Positions 1-7,187 of a stretch of 64,000 bases of DNA are shown here, piece after piece. Both the position numbers and the translations under genes were made by a program. Under the pieces are notes generated by a model, which worked only from the letters and a program-made list of their open reading frames with translations, did not search any database and was not told where the DNA came from. Within the stretch, counting starts at the first letter, position 1. Every line of letters begins with the position of its first letter. The stretch spans positions 248,001 through 312,000 of the forward strand of contig CAZASI010000002.1 in the NCBI GenBank assembly GCA_964487795.1, read 5' to 3'. The DNA is from Patescibacterium sp964487795. Lineage in GTDB: Bacteria > Patescibacteriota > Patescibacteriia > Patescibacteriales > Patescibacteriaceae.

Positions 1-393
1 AAATCCTGCAATCAAATTAGGAAATGTGCGCTTTCTTGTTGAGCTTTGATACTTTCTGACTATTCTTCCATCAGAATAAAAACTGAAAAAGTGCCCCTTT
101 TCTGTATCCTCAATTGATGAATGAATGAACAATAAACACATTTCTTTATCATCTTCCCCTTCGTCAACCAGACGCACAATTGGAAAAGTGTTCAACCAAG
201 ATCTGAGTATATTATCGAAAACCTCTTCGGTATTAGCTGCCTTATCAGCTTCTTCCATGGTACCAGCGAGTTTTGCACACAGTAAGATAAGCAACTTCAT
301 ATGCTGGTGCCTGCTTTTCTGTTTTCGTTTTGGTTTAAAAATTGAATTTAAAAAATCACTGTTTAAACTATCTATTGATTGTAAATGTTCCAT
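1..393 (-). CDS. Hypothetical protein, 3' end outside window
   Basis: The minus strand is open for 131 codons from an ATG at 393 to the window edge. The ATG is preceded by AAAGGAG at a normal distance, which supports this start. The visible protein begins MEHLQSIDSL, has a basic stretch near residues 22-30, and continues with an acidic, mixed-charge region; there is no signal peptide or membrane segment. I do not recognise the family. It is divergent from def. The reading frame on the opposite strand in this stretch lacks a ribosome binding site and is a shadow of this gene. Confidence 0.7.
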   Translation of the reverse strand, partial: MEHLQSIDSLNSDFLNSIFKPKRKQKSRHQHMKLLILLCAKLAGTMEEADKAANTEEVFDNILRSWLNTFPIVRLVDEGEDDKEMCLLFIHSSIEDTEKGHFFSFYSDGRIVRKYQSSTRKRTFPNLIAGF

Positions 394-418
394 TATATTC
401 TCCTTTTAATTTAATCTT

Positions 419-447
419 GTTTTATCATAGAAGATCCGAAAAGTCAA
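419..447 (-). promoter_or_regulatory. Putative promoter of the partial gene
   Basis: Minus-strand TTGACT (447-442), a 17-base spacer and TAAAAC (424-419) lie about 25 bases upstream of the start at 393. The -10 element is weak. Confidence 0.35.
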
Positions 448-460
448 AGCTCGTCCTGAC

Positions 461-488
461 TTGATTTTTTGCTTATATTATATATAAT
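461..488 (+). promoter_or_regulatory. Promoter of def-fmt, very short leader
   Basis: TTGATT (461-466), a 16-base spacer and TATAAT (483-488). The def ATG is at 498, so a transcript starting about 7 bases after the -10 would have almost no leader. AAGG at 489-492 is the only Shine-Dalgarno-like sequence. Confidence 0.55.
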
Positions 489-497
489 AAGGCTATT

Positions 498-962
498 ATG
501 CCTACAACTCTGCCATTAGTATTTCATCCGAACCCGATACTACGCGCGATGTCCGAAACGGTTGATCCGAAAGACATTCCTGGTCTTGGTGATTTGTGGC
601 GTGATATGGCTAAAACTATGAAAGACAATGACGGGATTGGCTTAGCGGCACCACAAATTGGGCAAAATATTCGGCTTATTATTGTCAGTACGAGCGATGG
701 TCCCTTGGCTATGTTCAATCCTGAACTCATCAAAAAATCATTATTAAAAGAATGGGGCGAAGAAGGTTGTCTATCTATTCCACAAACCTTTGGTGACGTA
801 AAGCGACACAAAACCATTCGCTGTTCGTTTATTGACGCTGAAGGGAATAAACGAAGCATTGACGCAAAGGGTTTACTCGCACGAGTTATCCAACACGAAA
901 TTGATCATATTAACGGAATTCTTTTTATCGATAAGGCAAAGAATATTCATACTGTAAAATAA
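498..962 (+). CDS. def: Peptide deformylase
   Basis: Removes the formyl group from the N-terminal methionine of new proteins in the cytoplasm. All three family motifs are present: GIGLAAPQIG (residues 46-55), EGCLSIP (89-95) and QHEIDH (132-137). Cys91, His133 and His137 should bind the metal and Glu134 is the catalytic acid. The length of 154 residues is normal for a compact deformylase. It is followed after one base by fmt, the enzyme that adds the formyl group, so the two form an operon with paired functions. The start has no strong Shine-Dalgarno sequence and lies very close to the predicted transcription start. Confidence 0.96.
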   Translation: MPTTLPLVFHPNPILRAMSETVDPKDIPGLGDLWRDMAKTMKDNDGIGLAAPQIGQNIRLIIVSTSDGPLAMFNPELIKKSLLKEWGEEGCLSIPQTFGDVKRHKTIRCSFIDAEGNKRSIDAKGLLARVIQHEIDHINGILFIDKAKNIHTVK

Positions 963-963
963 C

Positions 964-1899
964 ATGAAACCATTTCGCATTGCTTTTGTTGGCACACCAC
1001 AAATTAGCATTCCTTGTTTAGAAGCGCTCAGTACTGACGAGCGCTTTGAAATTGTTGTCGTTGTTACGCAACCGGATATGCCGGCCGGCAGGAATCTTGA
1101 ACTCACTCCCCCGCCTGTTAAAACTTTTGCGGTTGGTCATGATTTGCAAGTACTACAGCCTCAAAAAATTTCTTTAATTGCGGATCAGCTACGTGAAATG
1201 CAACTTGATGCCATTGTTGTTATTGCGTATGCACAAATCATTCCTGAATCTATTTTAAGTCTGCCTAAATTTGGTTGCGTTAATGTGCATGGTTCCCTCT
1301 TACCTAAATATCGCGGCGCCGCAGTTTTACAAGCGCCTATTTTAAATAATGATTCTGAAACCGGCGTGACTATTATGCTCATGGATAAAAACCTTGATAC
1401 CGGACCGATCTTAAAACAAAAAGCTTTTCCTATTACTGCGCAAGAAACCGCCGGAACTTTGGCTAAAAAAATGGCAGAAGCCGGTGCTGAACTTTTGCCT
1501 CAAACTTTAGTTGATTATTTTAGTAGCTACATTAAACCCCAAAATCAAGACGACGCTTTAGCAAATTATGTTGGACGTCTAAGTAAAGAAGATGGCTTGA
1601 TAGATTGGACAAAGCCTGCTAAACAGTTAGAGTGCTTTGTGAGGGCTATGACTCCTTGGCCTTCAGCCTGGACTTGGATTGCCGGAAAAAAGTTAAAGAT
1701 TATAGAAGTTGATCCGACAATTATGACTCTGACCATGCATAAGCCAGGCAAGACATTTATTTATAACAGTACCTTGGCTGTGCAATGCGGAACAGATTCA
1801 TTAATCATTCGCCGTTTGCAGCTGGAAGGCAAAAAGCCAATTACATCACAAGAGTTTTTGCAAGGTTATAATGAATTAATTGGAACAATTTTAGGTTAA
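964..1899 (+). CDS. fmt: Methionyl-tRNA formyltransferase
   Basis: Transfers a formyl group from 10-formyl-tetrahydrofolate to Met-tRNA(fMet) for translation initiation. The N-terminal formyltransferase domain shows VTQPDMPAGR (34-43), the catalytic Asn107 and His109 in the VNVHGSLLP segment, SLLPKYRGAA (111-120), and Asp145 in LDTGPIL. The C-terminal part (about 205-311) matches the tRNA-binding barrel domain. Length 311 is typical. It starts one base after the def stop, so translation is probably coupled, and tRNA-Glu follows within a few bases of its stop. Confidence 0.96.
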   Translation: MKPFRIAFVGTPQISIPCLEALSTDERFEIVVVVTQPDMPAGRNLELTPPPVKTFAVGHDLQVLQPQKISLIADQLREMQLDAIVVIAYAQIIPESILSLPKFGCVNVHGSLLPKYRGAAVLQAPILNNDSETGVTIMLMDKNLDTGPILKQKAFPITAQETAGTLAKKMAEAGAELLPQTLVDYFSSYIKPQNQDDALANYVGRLSKEDGLIDWTKPAKQLECFVRAMTPWPSAWTWIAGKKLKIIEVDPTIMTLTMHKPGKTFIYNSTLAVQCGTDSLIIRRLQLEGKKPITSQEFLQGYNELIGTILG

Positions 1900-1904
1900 T
1901 ACAT

Positions 1905-1976
1905 GGTCCCATCGTCTAACGGTTAGGACGCCAGGTTCTCATCCTGGTAATAGGGGTTCAATTCCCCTTGGGACTA
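1905..1976 (+). tRNA. tRNA-Glu (CUC)
   Basis: A full cloverleaf can be drawn. The acceptor stem pairs GGTCCCA with TGGGACT (one G-T pair), the anticodon stem is CCAGG/CCTGG around the loop TTCTCAT with anticodon CTC, and the T arm is GGGG/CCCC around TTCAATT. The discriminator base is A. The 3' CCA is not encoded. It sits between fmt and the Nudix gene and may be read from the def promoter. Confidence 0.95.
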
Positions 1977-1981
1977 CTTAT

Positions 1982-2473
1982 ATGAAAAAGAAAACACCGC
2001 TGAGTTATTATCTTTCTTTACCTACCAAAAGAATGGGTTCGGGAGTTATTATTCGAAATAGGCAAGGTGAAATCCTTCTTCTTAAAACAACGTATAAAGA
2101 TCATTGGGAAATACCTGGTGGTGTTGTTGAGAAAGACGAATCTCCTAGAGAAACCGCCCAAAGAGAAACGCTGGAGGAAATTGACTTAAGGATAAAGATT
2201 AAATCATGTTTAGTTATTCATTACCGAGCAGCCCAGGGTGACCAAAATGAAAATATTATGTTTGTATTTGATGGAGGTGTCTTACAAAATATAAAAAAAC
2301 TTAAGATCGATAATAAAGAAATTTCAGAAGCAAAATTTGTATCGTTTAAAAAAGCTGAACTTTTAGTAGGCCAACGAATTGCTAGTCGGCTACCCTTTTG
2401 TGAAAAAGCTTTAAAAAAGAAACAGACAATCTATCTTGAAAGTATTAAGAATATTAAACCAACTGAGATTTAA
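1982..2473 (+). CDS. Nudix hydrolase
   Basis: Predicted to hydrolyse a nucleoside diphosphate linked to another group; the substrate is not evident. The Nudix box spans residues 47-69: Gly47, Glu53, then REtxEE at 61-66, holding the metal-binding glutamates. The usual glycine after EE is Asp68, a small departure from the consensus. The segment before the box (HWEIPGG) is typical of MutT-like and ADP-ribose/NADH-type enzymes. It follows tRNA-Glu by 5 bases and precedes the HAD gene by 3 bases, so these small hydrolase genes probably share a transcript. Confidence 0.88.
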   Translation: MKKKTPLSYYLSLPTKRMGSGVIIRNRQGEILLLKTTYKDHWEIPGGVVEKDESPRETAQRETLEEIDLRIKIKSCLVIHYRAAQGDQNENIMFVFDGGVLQNIKKLKIDNKEISEAKFVSFKKAELLVGQRIASRLPFCEKALKKKQTIYLESIKNIKPTEI

Positions 2474-2476
2474 AGT

Positions 2477-3062
2477 ATGATAAAAGCTATACTATTTGAC
2501 GCTGACGGAGTAACCTTAATTAAGCAAGGTTATCTTAGTGAAAAACTTTCACGCGACTTTAATATTCCCCTGGATCAAATCATGCCATTTTTTAGGAATG
2601 ATTATCGCTTGTGTCAAGAAGATAAACTGGATCTAAAAATCATTTTGCCAAAGTACTTGGAACAATGGAAAATACAAAAATCTGTAGATGATTTTTTAGA
2701 CTACTGGTTTTCCGCCGACACTAAACCTGATAAGATTATGATAGAAAAAATTCAAACACTAAGAACTAATGGCATTAAATGTTATCTCGCATCAGACCAA
2801 GAAAAATATCGAGCAGAATATATTCTTCATACATTAAAATTCAGTGAATACTTTGACAAATGCTTTTTCTCATATAATGTAGGTAGCTCTAAATCAAATC
2901 CTAACTTTTATAAAAGTATTAGAAGAGCTTAAACTAAATCCGGATGAAGTAGTATATTTTGATGATGACCAAAAAAACATTGAGGTAGCCAAATTAGTTG
3001 GCATTAACGATCAATACTTTACCAATATTAACGATATGGAATATGTGGCAGGAAATAAATAA
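2477..3062 (+). pseudogene. HAD-family hydrolase interrupted by a +1 frameshift
   Basis: The first frame (2477-2932) begins MIKAILFDADG with the HAD nucleophile motif DxD (Asp8, Asp10), carries the cap region, and then stops early at TAA after a run of four A bases near 2915-2918. If one A is removed, translation continues as KVLEELKLNPDEVVYFDDD and onward to a TAA at 3060-3062, restoring HAD motif IV (the DD pair) and a normal length of about 194 residues. The sequence therefore shows a single-base insertion in an A run. It could be a recent mutation, a sequencing or assembly error, or polymerase or ribosome slippage. Functional status is unknown. Confidence 0.8.
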
Positions 3063-3273
3063 CAAGTTGGAGAAAGAATTTGAGTTTAAGGATTTTAAAG
3101 AAGCGTTTGCGTTTATGACTAAAGTCGCGGCAATTTCCGAAGAACTGAAACATCATCCTGAATGGACCAATATCTATAATAAAGTCACGATTAAATTATC
3201 AACGCATGACGCCGGAGATATTGCGACAGATAAAGATAGAGAACTAGCGAAAAGGATTGATGAGATAGTTTAG
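3043..3273 (+). CDS. Pterin-4a-carbinolamine dehydratase-like protein
   Basis: A 76-residue protein matching the pterin carbinolamine dehydratase (PCD/DCoH) fold: FxFKDFkEAFaFM near the start, HHPEW in the middle and THDAGDIATDKDRELA near the end, which corresponds to the family's THdxgGlTxxD signature with Ile where Leu is usual. The frame is open further upstream, but ATG at 3043 begins the conserved region. The start overlaps the restored tail of the HAD frame by 20 bases. Known members recycle hydroxytetrahydrobiopterin or act in folate or molybdopterin side roles; which applies here cannot be told. Confidence 0.8.
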   Translation: MWQEINNKLEKEFEFKDFKEAFAFMTKVAAISEELKHHPEWTNIYNKVTIKLSTHDAGDIATDKDRELAKRIDEIV

Positions 3274-3297
3274 CTCCATCCCTAACCTTCATTGGCT

Positions 3298-3344
3298 CAA
3301 CTCACCCCTATCCCCTCTCTACGCTTACGCGTAAAGAGGGGTAT
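3298..3344. repeat. Left inverted repeat flanking the DUF559 gene
   Basis: This 47-base block is an imperfect inverted copy of 3713-3760. The arms CAACTCACCCCTA, CCCCTCTCTAC and GTAAAGAGGGG match in both, with a different central loop. It also folds on itself: CCCCTCT pairs with AGAGGGG and TACGC with GCGTA, with one C-A mismatch. Confidence 0.85.
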
Positions 3345-3376
3345 TTTGTATTCAATTTTATTATTATAATCTATTT

Positions 3377-3739
3377 ATGAAAATTCAAAAAATATTAATG
3401 GCAAGAGAACTAAGAAAAAAACAAACTCCCAGTGAGACAAAGTTATGGCAAGTTTTAAGGAATAGAAAATTATTAAATTTAAAATTTCATAGACAATATA
3501 TAATAGCTGGATTTATATTAGATTTCTACTGCCCTGCCTTGAAACTAGGAATAGAAGTCGACGGCGGTATTCATAATTTAAAAGAGAACAAGATCTATGA
3601 CTTGGCAAGAGAAAAGATAATTAATGAGCATGGTGTTAAAATTATCAGATTTACTGATCAAGATATTGAACAAAATCTCCCCACAGTTATAGAACTAATC
3701 AAAACTCATATAATTCCCCTCTTTACCCCGAAGGGGTAG
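3377..3739 (+). CDS. DUF559 endonuclease-like protein (PD-(D/E)XK fold)
   Basis: A 120-residue protein of the DUF559 family, related to Vsr-type very-short-patch endonucleases. Visible family features are the N-terminal RELRKKQTPSETKLWQVLRN, the FHRQYIIAGFILDFYCP segment and the putative active-site stretch GIEVDGGIH. The Asp of LDFYC and the Glu/Asp of IEVDG are the likely metal ligands. It lies between two inverted repeats, and its last codons (PLFTPKG and the stop) are encoded by the right repeat, so gene and repeat are physically one unit. Small DUF559 genes are often sporadic between strains; a mobile-like or repeat-maintaining role is an inference. Confidence 0.85.
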   Translation: MKIQKILMARELRKKQTPSETKLWQVLRNRKLLNLKFHRQYIIAGFILDFYCPALKLGIEVDGGIHNLKENKIYDLAREKIINEHGVKIIRFTDQDIEQNLPTVIELIKTHIIPLFTPKG

Positions 3740-3760
3740 AGAGGGGTTAGGGGTGAGTTG
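3713..3760. repeat. Right inverted repeat overlapping the DUF559 3' end
   Basis: Reverse complement of the left repeat apart from the loop and a few bases. Internally CCCCTCTTTACCCC (3716-3729) pairs with GGGGTAGAGAGGGG (3733-3746) around a three-base loop, giving a 14-pair stem with one T-G pair. The DUF559 stop codon (3737-3739) lies in the 3' arm. Confidence 0.85.
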
Positions 3761-3812
3761 TTGCGGATGAGGAGGGGCTGGGGGTAGAGTTGCTCTAAGT
3801 GTGAGCATAACG

Positions 3813-3847
3813 AAAAAAGTCAGCTGTTGGGCTGACTTTTCTTTTTT
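3813..3847. terminator. Bidirectional terminator
   Basis: AAAAGTCAGC (3815-3824) pairs with GCTGACTTTT (3831-3840), with T-rich tracts on both sides. It lies between the converging DUF559 gene (+) and the small membrane protein gene (-). Confidence 0.85.
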
Positions 3848-3867
3848 ACTAAAAAACAAATCTTGAT

Positions 3868-4230
3868 TTATGCGTTTACTTTTACCCTGGCGTTTTCCCA
3901 TTTTATAATTAACATAGGAATTATTAACGGCCAACCAAGGAAAAATATTACTTTTAATATTCCTGCTGTTAAACCGCTTTCACCAACTCCGAAATTTGCA
4001 AATAATATTATCTGCAACCAGAAATTAATAAGAAAAAGAATAAACCCGTACAAAAATATTCTATCTCTTTTTTCAGGCGGCCGACTATCATATGACATAT
4101 ATGCAGATGCCCAAGCAGACAAAGGAATGTATATATACCCAAGCCAACCCCAATCAGACACATAAAACTGCACGATAAAAGTGAACACGAACAGATTATT
4201 GAAAAAGTACTTTATGATAAAATTTCTCAA
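3868..4230 (-). CDS. Small membrane protein, unknown function
   Basis: About 120 residues with three hydrophobic segments: one near residues 10-32, one after the polar SRPPEKRDR loop, and one near the C-terminus (FFLGWPLIIPMLII). I chose the TTG at 4230 because GGAGG (4240-4236) lies five bases upstream; the longer version starting at another TTG would bury that site in the coding region. The family is not recognised. A promoter with consensus elements overlapped by a palindrome lies just upstream, suggesting tight control. An overlapping plus-strand frame has no such signals. Confidence 0.7.
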   Translation of the reverse strand: MRNFIIKYFFNNLFVFTFIVQFYVSDWGWLGYIYIPLSAWASAYMSYDSRPPEKRDRIFLYGFILFLINFWLQIILFANFGVGESGLTAGILKVIFFLGWPLIIPMLIIKWENARVKVNA

Positions 4231-4253
4231 TTTAACCTCCAATAGTAGTTATT

Positions 4254-4302
4254 AAAAAAGTTTATATGACCATATTATATCATATAAACTCTTTTTTGTC
4301 AA
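4254..4302 (-). promoter_or_regulatory. Consensus promoter with a palindrome over the -10
   Basis: Minus-strand TTGACA (4302-4297), exactly 17 bases, then TATAAT (4279-4274). GTTTATATGA (4260-4269) and TCATATAAAC (4280-4289) form a perfect inverted repeat around the -10 element. It may be an operator. The same hairpin with its A/T flanks could also terminate the M23 peptidase gene read from the right. Confidence 0.75.
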
Positions 4303-4323
4303 TATTAAGCTTTTTTATACATT

Positions 4324-5835
4324 TTAATCCCCTCTACCCCACCATCTTCGGCCACCACCAGTATTGTTGTTATTATTGTTATTAAAGCTCTGAGAACCGC
4401 TCACAGAGCGAATGGAAGCCCGGCGTCCGTCAGCCGTGATATGGATTAAACCACTTGGTGTGGCTGATATTTCGTAACCGCCTCTCCACCACGGTTCAAA
4501 AGCTTTTTTGCTTGTTGTAAGATTTCCTAAAGAGTCAAAAATTCTAATATCTGGTCCACCTTTACTTGCCGGAACTGCTACAATCTGAAATGATCCGATA
4601 AAATCAGTACTGGCAATAACTGATACTTTTACGCCACCGCGAAACTCTGGTGCATACGCCATAAAAGACGCATCAGGATTACCTAGAGTATCAAATGTTC
4701 TGACATGAGGGCCGCCAAGTGACAAAGCAGAAGTTACAATACGAGCAGGCGAACTGTTAGTAGATTTTTTCACTGCAACGTCTACGCCGCCTTTAAAAGT
4801 TTGAGCATAAGCCATGAATCCGGAAATTGGAGTTCCATCTGATTTAAACACTCTGACCTGTGGTCCTCCGCCCGGACCTGCTCCTGTAATAATTTCCGCT
4901 TTACCGTCATTGTCAATATCAGCTGCTGTTACGCGAACACCACCGCGAAATGCCAAGGGATATGCAAAGAAACTTTTAAGCGGAATTCCGCTCGCTGTTA
5001 ATATTCTCACTTGCGGTCCTCCGCCCGGTCCGGCTCCAGTAATAATTTCATCAATGCCATCACCATCAATATCTCCTGCGGCAACATCCACTCCGCCTTT
5101 GAATGCCATAGGGTACGGAAAAAACTGACTAATTAAATCGCCGTTATCATTTAATACTTTTACATGAGGACCACCGCCTGGACCTGCACCAGTTACTATA
5201 GTTGCCCCGCTTCCGAAATTACCTGCAGCCACCGAAGCACCACCTTTGAAGTTTCCAAAAGGCAAGATTTCATAACTTTGTTTTGGCGCTGGCACTGGAG
5301 TCGATATTTTTTGTGCAGCTTGCAAACTTACATACGGACTAATCGGTGTTCCGTCCGGAGTATGAATTTCAAAATGGACATGAGCGCCGGTTCCTTCCGC
5401 ATTACCACTATCACCCATCCAACCAATCAATTGACCTCTAACTACTTGCGCGCCGTTTATTACATCAGGAGCATAGGCGAATAATCCGTCTCCTAATCCG
5501 TCATCGGTTCCTGGACGATCATTATTAACATGTAAATACCAATAACTATAATTATCAGCATCACGTAAAGAAATTGCATAGCCCCAATCTGGTTGAGGAT
5601 ATTGAACCCAATTAACAACTCCATCAACCGCAGCAACCAACGGAAGCATTTTTCTTCCCATTAAATCATTTCCTTCATGAGTATGTCCGACACGAGGCGC
5701 GCCGAAATCATCATAATATGAAACAGCGCCAATTACTGGAAAAGTAATTGAACGTAACTCGGCTGCTTGACTTGGTTTAACAGAAAATAAACTAATGAGA
5801 GCAAATAAAAGTAAGAACGTTGATATTCTTTTCAT
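4324..5835 (-). CDS. Secreted M23 (LytM-type) peptidase with FG-GAP-like repeats
   Basis: An exported peptidoglycan peptidase candidate of 503 residues. A signal peptide covers about 1-24. The LytM domain (about 49-170) keeps the zinc and catalytic residues: His53 and Asp57 in HEGND, His102, and the HVH pair His152/His154. Residues about 190-480 are repeats of roughly 45-50 residues built around GAGPGGGPQVRV and DIDGDGIDEIITG, which resemble FG-GAP/VCBS beta-propeller blades with calcium-binding-like Asp runs. The C-terminus has a run of seven Asn followed by GGGRRWWGRGD. The same repeat type occurs in the protein at 17390-19372. It probably acts on the cell surface in wall turnover or on the wall of other cells. 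Confidence 0.9.
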   Translation of the reverse strand: MKRISTFLLLFALISLFSVKPSQAAELRSITFPVIGAVSYYDDFGAPRVGHTHEGNDLMGRKMLPLVAAVDGVVNWVQYPQPDWGYAISLRDADNYSYWYLHVNNDRPGTDDGLGDGLFAYAPDVINGAQVVRGQLIGWMGDSGNAEGTGAHVHFEIHTPDGTPISPYVSLQAAQKISTPVPAPKQSYEILPFGNFKGGASVAAGNFGSGATIVTGAGPGGGPHVKVLNDNGDLISQFFPYPMAFKGGVDVAAGDIDGDGIDEIITGAGPGGGPQVRILTASGIPLKSFFAYPLAFRGGVRVTAADIDNDGKAEIITGAGPGGGPQVRVFKSDGTPISGFMAYAQTFKGGVDVAVKKSTNSSPARIVTSALSLGGPHVRTFDTLGNPDASFMAYAPEFRGGVKVSVIASTDFIGSFQIVAVPASKGGPDIRIFDSLGNLTTSKKAFEPWWRGGYEISATPSGLIHITADGRRASIRSVSGSQSFNNNNNNNTGGGRRWWGRGD

Positions 5836-5903
5836 GATTTTAAAAATAAAAATAAGGTGCTATAAGTATAACGCCCTTTGCAATATAATGTTACCTTATT
5901 GGA

Positions 5904-7181
5904 TTATTGCCATTGTTTCTCTTGTCTGACCAATAATTTTGCCGCTTGCTCGGGTTCAACCATTAACGCTTTAACAACTTTTTCCATACGAGCTGATTGG
6001 GATCCCTTAGCGAGAATCAAATCATGTTCAACTAATTTATCTTTAATATAATCCGCAGCTTGATCAGAACTTTCAAACCAATAAGCTTGTTTAATTTTAT
6101 TGGCCGCTATTGTTTCAAAAATCATTCGTGCTTCTTCGCCAACAGCCACAATAATATCAGCAGTATGTTCTGCGGCTCGTGCAACATCTTCATGCCCCTT
6201 ACGACTTAAAGCGCCAAGCTCTTTCATTGAGCCAAGTACGGCCCAAATACGTTTTCTTAAATCCTCAGGAATTTCTTGCACAGCATTTAACGCTTCAAAC
6301 ACTGAATCTGGAGAAGAGTTATACGTGTCATCAATGATTAAGGTGTTATTGAAACCGGTAATAAGTTGTAATCGTCCCGCTGGTTGTTTAAAATCTCGAA
6401 GCGCTTCTGAAATCTCTAAAGCATTCATATCATAACTTAAACCGGTAGCTGCAGCTGCTAAGGCGGCGTATACCGCCGGACGTCCAATAGCGCCGGGTAA
6501 AAAAATCGGGACACTTGAACCTGCATATTCCATCTTAAAAGAAATTCCGGAAACTGCTTCTTCGGAAAAGCTAACATTCACCGTATCAGCCCGAACATCG
6601 CAGGTTTCTCCAAAGCCAAAACTCAAACTGTTGCATTTTGTTTTTTCCGCATACTTGCGCGCATTCTCATCATCACCGTTATAGATCAGAACACCATCAT
6701 TAGGTAAATGCTTTGCAATTTTAAATTTTTCAATATGAAGTTCTTCTAAAGATGAAAAAAATTCAAGGTGCGCCTGCCCAAGTTTTGTTACGATTGCACG
6801 ACTTGGTTGAATAATGTTTGTCAGATAATCCATATCTCCCGGATGATCCACACCCATTTCCAAAACTAAAGCTTCGGGATACGTAGATTGTTTCTCTTTG
6901 ATTAATTTCCTTGCTTTAGAAAAAACACTAAACCAACCAAAAATTGATTTACCCGGAGAGACTTCGCCTAAGATAGTAAGCGGTAAGCCCAATTCATTAT
7001 TATAATTCTTATAAGCTTCACGCAAAGTAAAACGTCGGCTCAATACCCGCGCTGTTGCTTCTTTTGTACTTGTCTTACCCACACTTCCGGTAATTCCAAT
7101 AATCTGCGGTTTATAGCGCTCAATGACTTGGCGTGCGTAAGAGCTAAGAATTCGTTGTACAATATATGTTAACATAGGCAC
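5904..7181 (-). CDS. murF: UDP-N-acetylmuramoyl-tripeptide--D-alanyl-D-alanine ligase
   Basis: Adds D-Ala-D-Ala to the UDP-MurNAc tripeptide in the last cytoplasmic step of peptidoglycan precursor synthesis. The ATP-binding loop GSVGKTS is at 32-38, followed by the Mur ligase motif LEMGVDHPGD and later the YNSSPDS segment. At 425 residues it is slightly short of typical MurF. The start is GTG at 7181, or ATG two codons later at 7175; the ftsI stop lies about 7 bases upstream. Gene order identifies it as MurF rather than MurE or MurD, the other ATP-dependent ligases of this fold. Confidence 0.9.
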   Translation of the reverse strand: MPMLTYIVQRILSSYARQVIERYKPQIIGITGSVGKTSTKEATARVLSRRFTLREAYKNYNNELGLPLTILGEVSPGKSIFGWFSVFSKARKLIKEKQSTYPEALVLEMGVDHPGDMDYLTNIIQPSRAIVTKLGQAHLEFFSSLEELHIEKFKIAKHLPNDGVLIYNGDDENARKYAEKTKCNSLSFGFGETCDVRADTVNVSFSEEAVSGISFKMEYAGSSVPIFLPGAIGRPAVYAALAAAATGLSYDMNALEISEALRDFKQPAGRLQLITGFNNTLIIDDTYNSSPDSVFEALNAVQEIPEDLRKRIWAVLGSMKELGALSRKGHEDVARAAEHTADIIVAVGEEARMIFETIAANKIKQAYWFESSDQAADYIKDKLVEHDLILAKGSQSARMEKVVKALMVEPEQAAKLLVRQEKQWQ

Positions 7182-7187
7182 ACTATA

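Noticed and set aside
125..409. Plus-strand open frame of 94 codons
   Set aside because: It has no ribosome binding site and covers a minus-strand frame with AAAGGAG and a continuous reading frame to the window edge.
2477..3062. Programmed ribosomal frameshift in the HAD gene
   Set aside because: There is no recognised slippery heptamer with a downstream structure or Shine-Dalgarno stimulator; a plain insertion in an A run is simpler. Kept as a possibility only.
3863..4165. Plus-strand open frame opposite the small membrane protein
   Set aside because: The minus-strand frame has a consensus promoter, GGAGG and a hydrophobic pattern; the plus frame has none of these and begins inside a terminator region.
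4450..5250. Repeated DNA as an assembly duplication or CRISPR-like array
   Set aside because: The repeats are protein-level FG-GAP blades that differ at the DNA level; there is no constant repeat with unique spacers, and no cas gene is present.
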